This document shows, piece by piece, positions 36,276 to 45,577 of a stretch of 64,000 nucleotides of DNA. Both the position numbers and the translations under genes were made by a program. The notes beneath the pieces were generated by a model that worked only from the letters and a program-made list of their open reading frames with translations, was not told the DNA's origin and ran no database searches. The stretch covers positions 62,001 to 126,000 of the forward strand of contig LUZT01000005.1 of assembly GCA_001602925.1 (NCBI GenBank). The letters run 5' to 3'. This DNA comes from Chlorobiales bacterium Clorobi_01. Lineage in GTDB: Bacteria > Bacteroidota > Chlorobiia > Chlorobiales > Chlorobiaceae. Every line of letters starts with the position of its first letter. Within the stretch, counting starts at the first letter, position 1.

Positions 36276-39124
36276 CGAGTGAAAACCAGATCGGCCTGTT
36301 TGACGCTCCAGTATCAGAACCGAAGCCGGCAGCAACACCGCAAAAAAGTCCGGCAGATGCAGAGAAAACCAAACCGGGACTTTTCCTGCTTGACGGCATG
36401 GCGCTGGTCTATCGCGCCTTCTACGCCTTGCAGCAGGCACGGATGAGCACTCGCGACGGCGTGCCAACCGGCGCGGTGTTCGGCTTCGCCACCAGCCTGC
36501 TCAGGATCATTGAGGAGTACCGGCCGGACTACCTTGCCGTGGCGTTCGACAGCCCTGAAAAAACCTTTCGCCATGAAAAGTACGAGGCGTACAAAGCCAA
36601 CCGCCCCGCCCCGCCGGACGACCTCATCAACCAGCTCGGCAATATCAGGGAACTGATCCGGGCGTGCGGCATTCCGCTGGTCATCATGCCAGGCTTCGAG
36701 GCGGACGACCTGATCGGCACGGCAGCGCGGAAGTTCGAGGCCGACTGCCGGGTCTTCATCGTCACACCGGACAAGGATATGTCGCAGCTCGTGCACGACG
36801 GAGTGCGCCTGCTCAAGCCCGGCAAGAAGCAGAACGAATTCGAGCTGGTCGGCAGCCGCGAGGTTGCCACGCAGTTTGGCGCACCGCCGGAGCAGTTCAT
36901 CGACCTGTTGACGCTCACCGGCGACACCTCGGACAACATTCCCGGAGCGAAAGGCATCGGCCCCAAAACCGCCTCCAGCCTGCTCGAAAAGTACGGCTCG
37001 CTCGAAGGCATCTACGCCAACATCGATGCCCTCACCCCAAAGACGCGCCAGAGCCTCGAAGCGTTCCGCGAGATGATGCCACTGGTACGGGAGCTGGTGA
37101 CGATCCGCACCGATCTCGACCTGCCGCTCACCCTCGAAGCGCTACACACCAGCAAGCCCGATCCCGAAGCGCTTTTAGCGCTTCTCGCAAAACTGGAGCT
37201 GAAGAGCATCGCCGCCCGGCTGCCCGCCGTATTGCAGATCGATACCTCCGCTGCTTCGTCTTCCGAAAACGCGCCGGTAATGACGAACTCTGTCGACCCC
37301 GGCGATCCGCAACTGATCCCGGCTGGCGAAGGCTCCGAATATCACCTGATCGACAGCAAGGAGGCGTTTGACAAGCTCCTGACGCTGCTCGAAAACTCCG
37401 GAGGTTTTGCGGTCGATACCGAAACCACGAGCCTCGACACCTTTACGGCGGAGCTCGCGGGCCTCTCCTGTTCGGTCAAACCCGGTGAAGCCTTCTTCGT
37501 CTATTTCGGCACACCGGGTCTCGACGCCAAAGCGACCGTCGCCAGACTGAAACCGCTTCTTGAAAATCCCGAGATTCCCAAAACGGGCCAGAATCTGAAG
37601 TATGACATCCTCGTGCTGAAAAAGTATGGCGTGGAACTGGCTCCGGTCGGGTTCGACACCATGCTCGCAAGCTATGTGCTCAATCCTGAAGCTCGCCACA
37701 ACCTCGACGACATGGCCGCGCTGCACCTCGGACGGCAGACCACCAAGTACGCCGAGCTGGTCGGCACGGGCAAGCAGGCCATCGGCATCTTCGAGGTCGA
37801 GCCGTGCAAGCTCTCGGACTACGCCTGTCAGGACGCCGACATCGCCCTCAAGCTCCGGCACTCGCTCGAAGAGCAGCTCGAAAAAACGCCTGAACTGCTC
37901 GAAGTGTGCCGCCAGCTCGAATTCCCGCTGGTCAGGGTGCTGGCCGATATGGAGCACGAAGGCGTCTCGATCGACACGGCGTACCTCGACCAGCTTTCCA
38001 TCAAAGTCACCGGTGAACTGGCCACGTTGACCGAACAAATCTTCGAAGCGGCGGGTGAGACATTCAACATCGACTCGCCGAAGCAGCTCGGCCATATCCT
38101 TTTCGATGTGCTGAAGCTACCCGCGAAAAAGGCCACCAAAACCGGTTACTCGACCAACGTGCAGGTGCTCGAAGAGCTGGCGATGCTGCATCCCGTCGCC
38201 TCCGACTTGCTGGAATATCGCAGCTTGCAAAAGCTGAAAGGCACCTACATCGAGGCGCTGCCGAAGATGATCAACCCGCTGACAGGCAAGGTGCACACCT
38301 CGTTCAACCAGTCGATCACGGCCACCGGACGGCTCTCGTCATCGAATCCGAATTTGCAGAACATCCCGATCCGCACAGAGCTTGGCAAGGAGATTCGCCG
38401 CGCCTTTATCCCGTCAAATCCCGGCAACCTTCTGCTCTCGGCGGACTACTCGCAGATCGAACTGCGCATCGCGGCGGAGCTTTCAGGCGATCCGATGCTC
38501 ATCGAGGCATTCCGCAACCACGAGGACATCCACGCAGCCACGGCGCGGGTCATCTTCGATACGAAAGAGGTGACGCCCGACATGCGGCGCAAGGCCAAGG
38601 AGGTCAACTTCGGCGTGCTCTACGGCATTCAGCCCTTTGGTCTCTCCCAGCGCCTCGGCATTCCGCAGAAAGAGGCCAAAGAGATCATCGACACCTACAT
38701 GGCGAAATATCCCGGCATGTTCTCGTCGCTCCAGACCATCATCGAGGAGGCGAAGAAAAAAGGCTATGTCACCACGCTCATGGGCCGCCGCCGCTACGTG
38801 CCTGACCTGAACAGCGCCAACGGCAACATCCGCAAAGCTGCCGAGCGGGTCACGATGAACACGCCGATCCAGGGCACGGCCGCGGATATCATCAAGTTCG
38901 CCATGTGTTCGATCAGCCGCGAGCTGAAAAAAGGGGGATTCCGCTCGGCAATGCTGCTGCAGGTACACGACGAACTGCTCTTCGAGATGCCGCCGGATGA
39001 AGAGGCTCGCCTCAGGGAAATGGTCGAGCGAAACATGATCGAAGCCGCCTCGAAATGCGGGGTGAAGAACGTTCCTGTGGAAGTGGATACCGGCTCCGGA
39101 AAAAACTGGCTGGAGGCCCATTAG
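36272..39124 (+). CDS. polA: DNA polymerase I
   Basis: A 950-residue family A polymerase with all three activities. The 5'-3' exonuclease domain starts LFLLDGMALVYRAFYALQQARMSTRDG and has FEADDLIGTAARKFE and LTGDTSDNIPGAKGIGPKTA. The 3'-5' proofreading domain looks active: FAVDTETTSLDTFTAELAGLS (D-x-E), QNLKYDILVL and YACQDADIALKL. The polymerase domain has ADYSQIELRIAAELSGD (motif A), RRKAKEVNFGVLYGIQPFGLS (motif B) and LLQVHDELLFEMP (motif C). A hydrophilic stretch at residues 15-35 precedes the first domain. Translationally coupled to pheA. Confidence 0.97.
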   Translation: MTSENQIGLFDAPVSEPKPAATPQKSPADAEKTKPGLFLLDGMALVYRAFYALQQARMSTRDGVPTGAVFGFATSLLRIIEEYRPDYLAVAFDSPEKTFRHEKYEAYKANRPAPPDDLINQLGNIRELIRACGIPLVIMPGFEADDLIGTAARKFEADCRVFIVTPDKDMSQLVHDGVRLLKPGKKQNEFELVGSREVATQFGAPPEQFIDLLTLTGDTSDNIPGAKGIGPKTASSLLEKYGSLEGIYANIDALTPKTRQSLEAFREMMPLVRELVTIRTDLDLPLTLEALHTSKPDPEALLALLAKLELKSIAARLPAVLQIDTSAASSSENAPVMTNSVDPGDPQLIPAGEGSEYHLIDSKEAFDKLLTLLENSGGFAVDTETTSLDTFTAELAGLSCSVKPGEAFFVYFGTPGLDAKATVARLKPLLENPEIPKTGQNLKYDILVLKKYGVELAPVGFDTMLASYVLNPEARHNLDDMAALHLGRQTTKYAELVGTGKQAIGIFEVEPCKLSDYACQDADIALKLRHSLEEQLEKTPELLEVCRQLEFPLVRVLADMEHEGVSIDTAYLDQLSIKVTGELATLTEQIFEAAGETFNIDSPKQLGHILFDVLKLPAKKATKTGYSTNVQVLEELAMLHPVASDLLEYRSLQKLKGTYIEALPKMINPLTGKVHTSFNQSITATGRLSSSNPNLQNIPIRTELGKEIRRAFIPSNPGNLLLSADYSQIELRIAAELSGDPMLIEAFRNHEDIHAATARVIFDTKEVTPDMRRKAKEVNFGVLYGIQPFGLSQRLGIPQKEAKEIIDTYMAKYPGMFSSLQTIIEEAKKKGYVTTLMGRRRYVPDLNSANGNIRKAAERVTMNTPIQGTAADIIKFAMCSISRELKKGGFRSAMLLQVHDELLFEMPPDEEARLREMVERNMIEAASKCGVKNVPVEVDTGSGKNWLEAH

Positions 39125-39127
39125 CCG

Positions 39128-39157
39128 TTGATTATTCAAAAAATCTTTTTTTATATT
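39128..39157 (+). promoter_or_regulatory. Candidate promoter after polA
   Basis: TTGATT at 39128-39133 and TATATT at 39152-39157, 18 nt apart, resemble a sigma-70-type promoter. Transcription would start near 39164, exactly where the rod-like RNA fold begins. Confidence 0.5.
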
Positions 39158-39159
39158 TC

Positions 39160-39275
39160 GTGAGCCTAATCGGAACCACGCTGTTATTTGGGAGTCAAGG
39201 CCCCAATGCCTTTTAAGACAAAGGATTGCAGCTTCCCCGATAACCATGTGAGTAGTGGATCCGAAACGGCTGACT
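39160..39275 (+). ncRNA. Candidate structured small RNA (rod-like fold) between polA and the DUF2795 gene
   Basis: Nested pairings are visible: GTGAGCC (39160-39166) with GGCTGAC (39268-39274, one mismatch); TCGGAACCAC (39170-39179) with GTGGATCCGA (39255-39264, one mismatch); TTAT and GGGAG (39184-39195) with CTTCCCC and ATAA (39232-39243); and an apical stem CAAT-G-CCTTT with AAAGGATTG (39204-39228). The result is a long rod with a one-sided bulge, somewhat like 6S RNA, but I cannot match it to a known family. A further hairpin, GTCTGA/TCAGAC, lies at about 39289-39316. The remaining bases of this 328-nt gap up to 39452 hold nothing else I recognise. Confidence 0.45.
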
Positions 39276-39452
39276 TTGAAACATGAGCGTCTGAGTGACC
39301 TCTGTTCAGACCGAGTTCTCCCGATTGTCGCTCTCTTCCGATCATCATCTGATACGGCATAACGAGCGATCACACGGAAAAACAGGTATCGACAACAGCC
39401 GTAAAACACGAAAGTCTTTTTCCCATCCCAGAATCAACCATTTACCGTCAGT

Positions 39453-39680
39453 ATGTACTGGAATCTCGATCTTGCCCGATATATTGCCGATGCTCCCTGG
39501 CCTGTCACCAAGGATGAACTGATCGATTACGCCAACAGAACGGGCGCACCGCAGCAGGTGATCGAAAATCTTGAAAATCTTCCCGACAGCGACGAGCTGT
39601 ACGAAACGCTTGAAGAGATCTGGCCTGACTACCCCACTGACGAAGATTTCGGTTACAGCGACGAAGAACCTCTAAACTGA
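39453..39680 (+). CDS. DUF2795 domain protein
   Basis: A 75-residue acidic protein matching the small DUF2795 family: a Trp-Pro-Val segment DAPWPVTKDELIDYANRTGAPQQVIENLENLPD and a strongly acidic C-terminus (YETLEEIWPDYPTDEDFGYSDEE). The domain is thought to be a small helical unit of unknown role. The start ATG at 39453 follows a poorly defined ribosome-binding region. It is followed within 40 nt by the BamA-like gene with which it may be cotranscribed. Confidence 0.82.
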   Translation: MYWNLDLARYIADAPWPVTKDELIDYANRTGAPQQVIENLENLPDSDELYETLEEIWPDYPTDEDFGYSDEEPLN

Positions 39681-39695
39681 GGAGAACGGAGCACG

Positions 39696-39715
39696 ATGTT
39701 TTTTTTTTGAGGATG
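39696..39715 (+). promoter_or_regulatory. T10 tract between a strong RBS/ATG and the BamA-like reading frame
   Basis: GGAG at 39687-39690 region is followed by ATG at 39696 and then ten T residues (39699-39708), so this ATG reads Met-Phe-Phe-Phe-stop. The stop overlaps the next start (TGAGGATGA). With eleven T the first ATG would be in frame with the outer-membrane protein. Confidence 0.55.
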
Positions 39716-41938
39716 ATCTCCCGCCGTTTTCGGACGGCAATGACAGTCTGGCTGCTTCTCGTTCTCTCCATACCGGGGGGGCTAAGGGCTGAAGAAAGCT
39801 CGTCCTCTGCAAACGGCAAACCTGCGGTGTTCCCGGAGGTCAAAAGCATCAAAATCACCGGCAACAAAGCCCTGACGACCGAAGAGATCAGGGACGTCAT
39901 GTCCACCTCAACGCGCAACTCATTCTTTGGCACCGGACTTTTTGCAGGTGCGCGAAGACCATTCATCGCGGACGATTTCGAGAAAGACATCAACCTTATC
40001 CGCAAGCTTTACACCTTCAAAGGCTATTTCTTCGCCGATGTCGAACCCAGCGTCAAACGGAGCAAAAACGGTGATGCGAGTATCGCCATCCGGATCAGGG
40101 AAAACCAGCCGACCCTTATCGATTCGCTCAGCTACGCGGGTCTGGACTCCATACCTGAAAATCTCCACTCTCGTTACCTCAAAAGACGCCGTCTGAAACT
40201 CCAGCAGATATTCAGCGTTGAAAACCTGATCGAGGAACGGGATCGTACCCTCGATTTTTTCCGGGAGCACGGTTATACCTTTTTTCATCCCGACAGCATC
40301 AGGATCACGGTCGATACCCTTGGCCTTCATGCCGGAGTACGGTTCGACATCAACCTCCCCGGACGCTACGCCTACGGCCCGGTAAAGGTATTCGTCCACG
40401 ATCCCCTGAAGAAAGACAACCCGGCAACCGCGAAGACATTCGTGCGGGACAACGTTTCGGTCACCATTTACGGCCACCAGAAATTCTCGCCGAAAGTATT
40501 TTCGTCAGCCATCGCCTGGAAGCAGGGTGCACTGACCCGTCAGTCACGTGAACAGAGAACACTTGAAAATTTCGGATCGACCAATCTTTTCTCATCCATC
40601 TCGATGCAAAAGGATTCTGCGAGCACCGGAACCATCCCCATAACCATCGATCTCGACCCAAGCCCCAAGCACCAGATCGAACCGAAGCTGCTTGTTGACA
40701 ATCGTTATGGCTCCCTGTTTGTCGGCGGCGCGCTTTCCTATGAGAACCGAAACCTGTTCGGCGCCGGCCAGCGGCTCAAACTCTCAACCAACTACGGCAC
40801 ACAGACATCGTCGGACACCAACGTGCTCTCCAGCCTCAGCTCTGACCAGTACGACAAGATCATCCCTTATGAATTCAATATCAAGGCGGACCTGACCATT
40901 CCGAGGCTCGGCAAACAGGGCTCGTACTACAGCGGAACCGTAGAGTATGCGCAATCGAAACTGCCCGTGCTGCTCGATAGCAAGAAGGAGATCATCAGGG
41001 CAACCTACAGCACGCGGCCAACCAGAGTTTCGAAGCTCGATTTCGACTTCTTTGAGCTCGAAGTTGCCCGCAAGGACTCTTTGCGCGGTTTCCAGCAGCT
41101 GTTCAAAAACGATCTGGCTGAAAACATCGGCATCGATCCCGCCGATCCGGTAGCAGTAAAAAGGGGCCTCGACAGCCTGCTCCAGACACGGCTGAACCAG
41201 ACCTTCAGGCTTCGTTACAGCTGGTCGAACCGGGACAAAGCCACGCGCAGCAAAAAGTCGCCCATATGGAAAGCCTCGGTGATGGCCGAGGAGTCGGGCA
41301 GCCTGTTGTGGCTGATCGACAAGTACGTTGACAAAAAATCGCACACTGGCTTCGCCGAATCGGATGCCCAGATTTTCGGCACGCCATACAACCAGTACCT
41401 GAAGCTCGACACACAAGTGGCCGTCACCAGGAATCTCTCGCCTGACAGGCAGGTGGCGGCCAGACTCGCCCTCGGCTGGATGAGCCCGTACGGCAAGGCC
41501 AATACAACGCCGGAAGATCACCGTTTCTATGCGGGCGGGTCGAACAGTATGCGCGGCTGGGTGTTCGGGACGCTCGGCCCCGGAAGCTGTTCGAACGCGG
41601 CCATCTCGAACTTCGGTGCAGACATCAAGGCTGAACTCGGCCTCGAATACCGGATGCAGCTTTTCAAGGTTTTCGGGCAGGAATCAGGCATTACCCTGTT
41701 CACCGACGCGGGCAACATCTGGGACAGAACCGGCCCCTATGCATTCTCTCTCCAGTCGCTGACGAGGGACTTCGCCTGGGACTGGGGCGCGGGGCTGCGC
41801 ATCGGCTCACCGATCGGCCCGTTCAGATTCGACTTTGCCTGGAAACTTCACGATCCCGCCAATCCAGATCCCTGGCGGCTTTCACAGACGAAGCTGACCG
41901 ATTTCACCTTCAATTTCGGAATCGGAGAAACGTTTTAA
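39713..41938 (+). CDS. BamA/TamA-family outer-membrane protein
   Basis: A 741-residue Omp85-type protein that inserts or exports outer-membrane components. It has a Sec signal (about residues 1-26, ending GGLRAEE), POTRA-like repeats (VKSIKITGNKALTTEEIRDVM, IRKLYTFKGYFFADVEPSV and later TLDFFREHGYTFFHPDSIRI), and a C-terminal barrel (VDNRYGSLFVGGALSYENRNLFGAGQRLKLS) with FYAGGSNSMRGWVFG, the equivalent of the RGF loop-6 motif, and terminal ETF. Whether it is BamA or a TamA-like paralogue cannot be told. Its start region is unusual because of the T10 tract just upstream. Confidence 0.88.
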   Translation: MISRRFRTAMTVWLLLVLSIPGGLRAEESSSSANGKPAVFPEVKSIKITGNKALTTEEIRDVMSTSTRNSFFGTGLFAGARRPFIADDFEKDINLIRKLYTFKGYFFADVEPSVKRSKNGDASIAIRIRENQPTLIDSLSYAGLDSIPENLHSRYLKRRRLKLQQIFSVENLIEERDRTLDFFREHGYTFFHPDSIRITVDTLGLHAGVRFDINLPGRYAYGPVKVFVHDPLKKDNPATAKTFVRDNVSVTIYGHQKFSPKVFSSAIAWKQGALTRQSREQRTLENFGSTNLFSSISMQKDSASTGTIPITIDLDPSPKHQIEPKLLVDNRYGSLFVGGALSYENRNLFGAGQRLKLSTNYGTQTSSDTNVLSSLSSDQYDKIIPYEFNIKADLTIPRLGKQGSYYSGTVEYAQSKLPVLLDSKKEIIRATYSTRPTRVSKLDFDFFELEVARKDSLRGFQQLFKNDLAENIGIDPADPVAVKRGLDSLLQTRLNQTFRLRYSWSNRDKATRSKKSPIWKASVMAEESGSLLWLIDKYVDKKSHTGFAESDAQIFGTPYNQYLKLDTQVAVTRNLSPDRQVAARLALGWMSPYGKANTTPEDHRFYAGGSNSMRGWVFGTLGPGSCSNAAISNFGADIKAELGLEYRMQLFKVFGQESGITLFTDAGNIWDRTGPYAFSLQSLTRDFAWDWGAGLRIGSPIGPFRFDFAWKLHDPANPDPWRLSQTKLTDFTFNFGIGETF

Positions 41939-41971
41939 CCGAATTTCATTCACGCTTAATATTTTGAATCT

Positions 41972-42634
41972 ATGCCCGGAAAAACCACGCTTCTGGCTCC
42001 CTCCATTTTGTCAGCAGATTTCACGAACCTGAAAGCCTCCATCGAACTGGCTGAAAATGCTGGCGCGGACTGGATGCACTGCGATGTGATGGACGGCGTT
42101 TTCGTACCCAACATCACCTTTGGCCCCTTCATTGTGCAGGCGATCAAAAAGTGTACCAGCATGGTGATCGATACTCACCTGATGATCATCGACCCCGACA
42201 AGTATATCGAAGATTTCGCCAAGGCCGGTTCCGACCAGATTACCGTGCACCTCGAAGCCTGCCCGCACCTGCACCGCACGATCCAGTTCATCAAAAGCCT
42301 TGGCGTGAAGGCTGGCGTCTCGATCAACCCCGCAACTCCGGTGTCGCTGCTTGAACCGGTACTTGCCGATCTCGATCTCGTGCTCCTGATGTCAGTCAAC
42401 CCCGGCTTCGGCGGACAGAAGTTCATTCCCGGCGCAATCAAAAAGATCATGCAGCTCGACGCCATGCGTATGGAGATGAATCCGGAGATGGTGATTGCCG
42501 TCGATGGAGGCGTCACCGAAGAGAATGCTGCGATGATAGTCGATGCCGGAGCAGATGCACTCATCGCAGGCACAGCCTTCTTCCGCGCTCCCGATCCGGT
42601 AGCCGCAGCGAAAAAATTGAAAGGGCTGGAGTAA
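41972..42634 (+). CDS. rpe: Ribulose-phosphate 3-epimerase
   Basis: A 220-residue TIM-barrel enzyme interconverting ribulose 5-phosphate and xylulose 5-phosphate. The family motifs are all present: LLAPSILSADFTNLKASIELAENAGADWMHCDVMDGVFVPNITFG over two lines, the metal ligands in HCDVMDG and DTHLMI, VLLMSVNPGFGGQKFIP and the phosphate-binding IAVDGGVTEENAAMIVDAGADALIAGTAFF split at this point. It is 33 nt after the BamA-like gene and convergent with trpC. Confidence 0.97.
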   Translation: MPGKTTLLAPSILSADFTNLKASIELAENAGADWMHCDVMDGVFVPNITFGPFIVQAIKKCTSMVIDTHLMIIDPDKYIEDFAKAGSDQITVHLEACPHLHRTIQFIKSLGVKAGVSINPATPVSLLEPVLADLDLVLLMSVNPGFGGQKFIPGAIKKIMQLDAMRMEMNPEMVIAVDGGVTEENAAMIVDAGADALIAGTAFFRAPDPVAAAKKLKGLE

Positions 42635-42641
42635 GAAAAGA

Positions 42642-42679
42642 AGAAGACTTATAGGTCTCACTGGGCCTATAAGTCTTCT
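42642..42679. terminator. 14-bp hairpin terminator between rpe and trpC
   Basis: AGAAGACTTATAGG (42642-42655) pairs perfectly with CCTATAAGTCTTCT (42666-42679) around a 10-nt loop. On the minus strand it runs into TCTTTTCTT, so it best serves trpC and secondarily rpe. Confidence 0.85.
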
Positions 42680-42723
42680 ATGAAAAAAGAAGATTTCCGG
42701 AAGTTATCTGTCCACCGCTACCC

Positions 42724-43494
42724 CTAACCCCACGAGAACTGCCTTAACTCCTCGCTTACCAGCAAACCCTCGCCGATAAGAACGGCGTCAAAGCCGGCGT
42801 CCTGCATGAGGAGAATATCCACGGGGCGCGTCAGGCCGCTTTCGGCGACGGAGAGCACGCCTTCAGGATACTCCCGCTTCAGGTTGACCGAGGTCATGAG
42901 ATCGACGGTGAAGTCGCGCAGATCGCGGTTGTTGACGCCGACAATCGTGGAGCCCTGCTCAATGGCAGTATCAAGTTCACGGCGATCGTGCACTTCCACC
43001 AGCGCGTGCAGGCCAAGTTCAGCGAAAAGCTGGAGGTAGTCGCGGAGTTGCGACGGTTCGAGCGCAGCCACGATGAGGAGCGCCGCATCCGCGCCCATGA
43101 GGCGGGTTTCGTAAATTTGGCTCTCGTCGATGATGAACTCCTTGCGGAGCACGGGAATGGAGAACTGCTGCGTGATCGCCTTCAAGTAGTCGGGCGACCC
43201 CTGAAAGTAGTGGGAGTCGGTAAGGACGGAGAAGGCCGACGCGCCAAGTTCGGCGTAGCGCGCAGCGATGTCAAGCGGACGAAAATCCTCGACGAGCACG
43301 CCGCGCGACGGCGACGCTTTCTTGACCTCGGCGATCAGGTTGATACCGCCATCACGGCTCGCGATGGCAGAGCGGAAATCACGCGTAGCAGGAAGATCGC
43401 AGCACGCCTCACGATAGCGACGCTCCGGTTCCAGCTTTTTCAGTTCGGCAACCTCTCCTGCCTTGGTTTCGAGAATCCGGGTAAGATAGGTCAT
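42724..43494 (-). CDS. trpC: Indole-3-glycerol phosphate synthase
   Basis: A 256-residue monofunctional TrpC of tryptophan synthesis. It shows [32 protein letters not shown] with the catalytic Lys in the KKASPS motif, [45 protein letters not shown] and [31 protein letters not shown] split at this point. It is not in a trp cluster; it overlaps the end of the carbamoyl-phosphate synthase gene by 4 nt and so is translated from the same mRNA. Confidence 0.97.
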   Translation of the reverse strand: MTYLTRILETKAGEVAELKKLEPERRYREACCDLPATRDFRSAIASRDGGINLIAEVKKASPSRGVLVEDFRPLDIAARYAELGASAFSVLTDSHYFQGSPDYLKAITQQFSIPVLRKEFIIDESQIYETRLMGADAALLIVAALEPSQLRDYLQLFAELGLHALVEVHDRRELDTAIEQGSTIVGVNNRDLRDFTVDLMTSVNLKREYPEGVLSVAESGLTRPVDILLMQDAGFDAVLIGEGLLVSEELRQFSWG

Positions 43495-44975
43495 GCCTCG
43501 CTTTCAGCTGCCATCTGACGAAGCTCGTCCTCGAACTCGACGATCTGGCGGATGTTGTCGAGGAACCACGGATCGATGCCGGTGGACTGCTGCACCTCTT
43601 CGACGGTCGCACCAGCCTGGAATGCATAGCGGAGATAGAACATCCGGTCAGCCTTGGGAATCTTGATCTTTTCGAGCAGATCCTCTTTGGCGAATTTGCG
43701 CTGCTGCTGGGTCATGTCGATGACGTTCATGATATCCTTCCCATCACAGCCAAGTCCGGCCCGACCGATTTCGAGACCGCGGAGCGACTTCTGGAGCGCC
43801 TCGCGGAAGTTGCGTCCGAAAGCCATCACCTCGCCGACCGACTTCATCTGCACGCCGAGGCGCGCATCGACATTCTTGAATTTTTCGAAGTCCCAGCGCG
43901 GCACCTTCACGACGGTGTAGTCGATGGAGGGTTCGAAGCTGGCCGGGGTGCTCTTGGTGATGTCATTGGTGATCTCGTCAAGGGTGTAACCCACGGCGAG
44001 CTTGGCAGCGACTTTGGCAATCGGGAAACCAGTCGCCTTGGAGGCGAGCGCGGAGCTTCTCGACACGCGCGGGTTCATCTCGATAATCACGATGCGGCCG
44101 TTCTTCGGGTTGATCGCGAACTGGATGTTACTGCCGCCAGTCTCGACGCCGATTTCGCGGATGATCTTGATCGAGGCGTCACGCAGCTCCTGATACTGGC
44201 GGTCGGTGAGCGTCTGCGCCGGAGCGACCGTTATGCTGTCGCCGGTGTGCACGCCCATCGGATCGACGTTCTCGATGGAGCAGACGATGATGACGTTGTC
44301 CGCCAGATCGCGGATCACCTCAAGCTCGTACTCCTTCCAGCCAATCAGGCTCTCCTCGACCAGCACCTCGCCAATCGGGCTCTCGGCCAGACCGCGCCGC
44401 ACCACGTCGTAGTAGTCGGCCTTGGTCTCGGCGAAACCGCCACCCGTGCCGCCGAGCGTAAAGGAGGGGCGAATGACAATCGGCAGACCGATCTCTTCGA
44501 GCGCCTCCTTTGCCTCTTTTTCGTTACGCACGAAAAAGCCCTTGGCCATTTCAAGGCCGAGCTTTTTCATCGCGTCGCTGAAGAACTCGCGATTCTCAGC
44601 CTTGCGGATGGCGCGGAACTTCGCACCGATCAGCTCGACGCCGTGGCGTTCGAGCACGCCCGACTCGGCCAGCTTCACCGCCGTGTTCAGCGCGGTCTGA
44701 CCGCCCATGGTCGGTAGCAGCGCGTCCGGCTTCTCCTTTTCGATGATCTTGGTGACATAGTAGGGCGTGATCGGCTCGATGTAGGTGGCGTCGGCCAGCT
44801 CGATATCGGTCATGATCGTCGCGGGATTGCTGTTGACCAGAATGACCCGGTAACCATCCTCCTTGAGCGCGCGGCACGCCTGGGTGCCCGAATAGTCGAA
44901 TTCACACGCCTGCCCGATAACAATCGGGCCAGCTCCAATCACCAGAATAGACTTGATGTCCTCGCGTTTTGGCAC
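43491..44975 (-). CDS. carB: Carbamoyl-phosphate synthase large subunit, N-terminal half (split CarB)
   Basis: CarB is normally about 1,070 residues; this gene encodes only 494. It covers the first ATP-grasp (carboxyphosphate) domain ([33 protein letters not shown] over the BC-like N-terminus, [47 protein letters not shown]) and the oligomerisation domain ([42 protein letters not shown]). The sequence then ends in a normal stop overlapping trpC. The C-terminal carbamate-kinase half and allosteric domain are not in the window, so the enzyme is probably made from two genes, as known in some archaea and Aquifex. Confidence 0.93.
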   Translation of the reverse strand: MPKREDIKSILVIGAGPIVIGQACEFDYSGTQACRALKEDGYRVILVNSNPATIMTDIELADATYIEPITPYYVTKIIEKEKPDALLPTMGGQTALNTAVKLAESGVLERHGVELIGAKFRAIRKAENREFFSDAMKKLGLEMAKGFFVRNEKEAKEALEEIGLPIVIRPSFTLGGTGGGFAETKADYYDVVRRGLAESPIGEVLVEESLIGWKEYELEVIRDLADNVIIVCSIENVDPMGVHTGDSITVAPAQTLTDRQYQELRDASIKIIREIGVETGGSNIQFAINPKNGRIVIIEMNPRVSRSSALASKATGFPIAKVAAKLAVGYTLDEITNDITKSTPASFEPSIDYTVVKVPRWDFEKFKNVDARLGVQMKSVGEVMAFGRNFREALQKSLRGLEIGRAGLGCDGKDIMNVIDMTQQQRKFAKEDLLEKIKIPKADRMFYLRYAFQAGATVEEVQQSTGIDPWFLDNIRQIVEFEDELRQMAAESEA

Positions 44976-45113
44976 TAGTCTTCCGCTTTTAAATCTTGAG
45001 GTAAACTGTCAGTTGCGCAATGTACAAAATTTTCATCTCTTCTTTGAGGGAACAAGGTGGACTTGATGGACGAAGTGGGCGAACAAGAGCTCACTCTTTC
45101 ATTCATAATTCTC

Positions 45114-45545
45114 TTAAGCCATTACCTTGATCTGCTCCTGGTGGAATCCGCCGGAATCGCGTCGAAGCCACGAGGTAACCTCCCTTGGCACGCCGCCGTA
45201 GAGCGAGATGATCAGCATCGAGTGGCCCGCGCTGGCGAAATCGATGTCGTTTCTCGATGGAACGGCTGTCGAATTGATATGCGAATGATAAGAGCCGACC
45301 ACCACCAGACCGAGGCTATGGGCCTCGCGCTCCACGTCGATGAATTCGTTATAGGCGATTTCAAAGCCGTTCTCCTTGCCGTAGTAGAGCGCGTTCCGGC
45401 ACGGCGCGACTTCGAGCACGATGTTGTCGATGTTTCCGCGATGGTCAACGACCTTCCGGCCAACGAGCAGGCCGCAGCACTCGTAGGGAAGATCCCTGAC
45501 GGCATGCTCCTGGATGATCTCAAACTTGCGACGAGGTAATTTCAT
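45114..45545 (-). CDS. JAMM/MPN+ metalloprotease-like protein (M67 family)
   Basis: A 143-residue protein with a complete JAMM zinc motif: the upstream Glu in LPYECCGLLVG, then GSYHSHINSTAVPSRNDID giving H-x-H and S-x2-D with the usual spacing. In bacteria such enzymes cut the C-terminal tail of ubiquitin-like sulfur carriers in cysteine, thiamin or molybdopterin-like pathways, or are of unknown use. No ThiS/MoaD-like or E1-like gene is next to it, so the substrate is open. It lies 33 nt downstream of purD on the same strand. Confidence 0.87.
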   Translation of the reverse strand: MKLPRRKFEIIQEHAVRDLPYECCGLLVGRKVVDHRGNIDNIVLEVAPCRNALYYGKENGFEIAYNEFIDVEREAHSLGLVVVGSYHSHINSTAVPSRNDIDFASAGHSMLIISLYGGVPREVTSWLRRDSGGFHQEQIKVMA

Positions 45546-45577
45546 TTACAGCCCACTACAAAAATGTCCCGAATGAT

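Noticed and set aside
39160-39275. SRP RNA, tmRNA or RNase P RNA for the structured region after polA
   Set aside because: The SRP GGAA loop/asymmetric loop, tmRNA tag frame with tRNA-like ends, and RNase P conserved blocks are all missing.
39295-39522. 75-codon plus-strand frame overlapping the DUF2795 gene
   Set aside because: Out of frame with the conserved DUF2795 protein and starting inside the structured RNA region.
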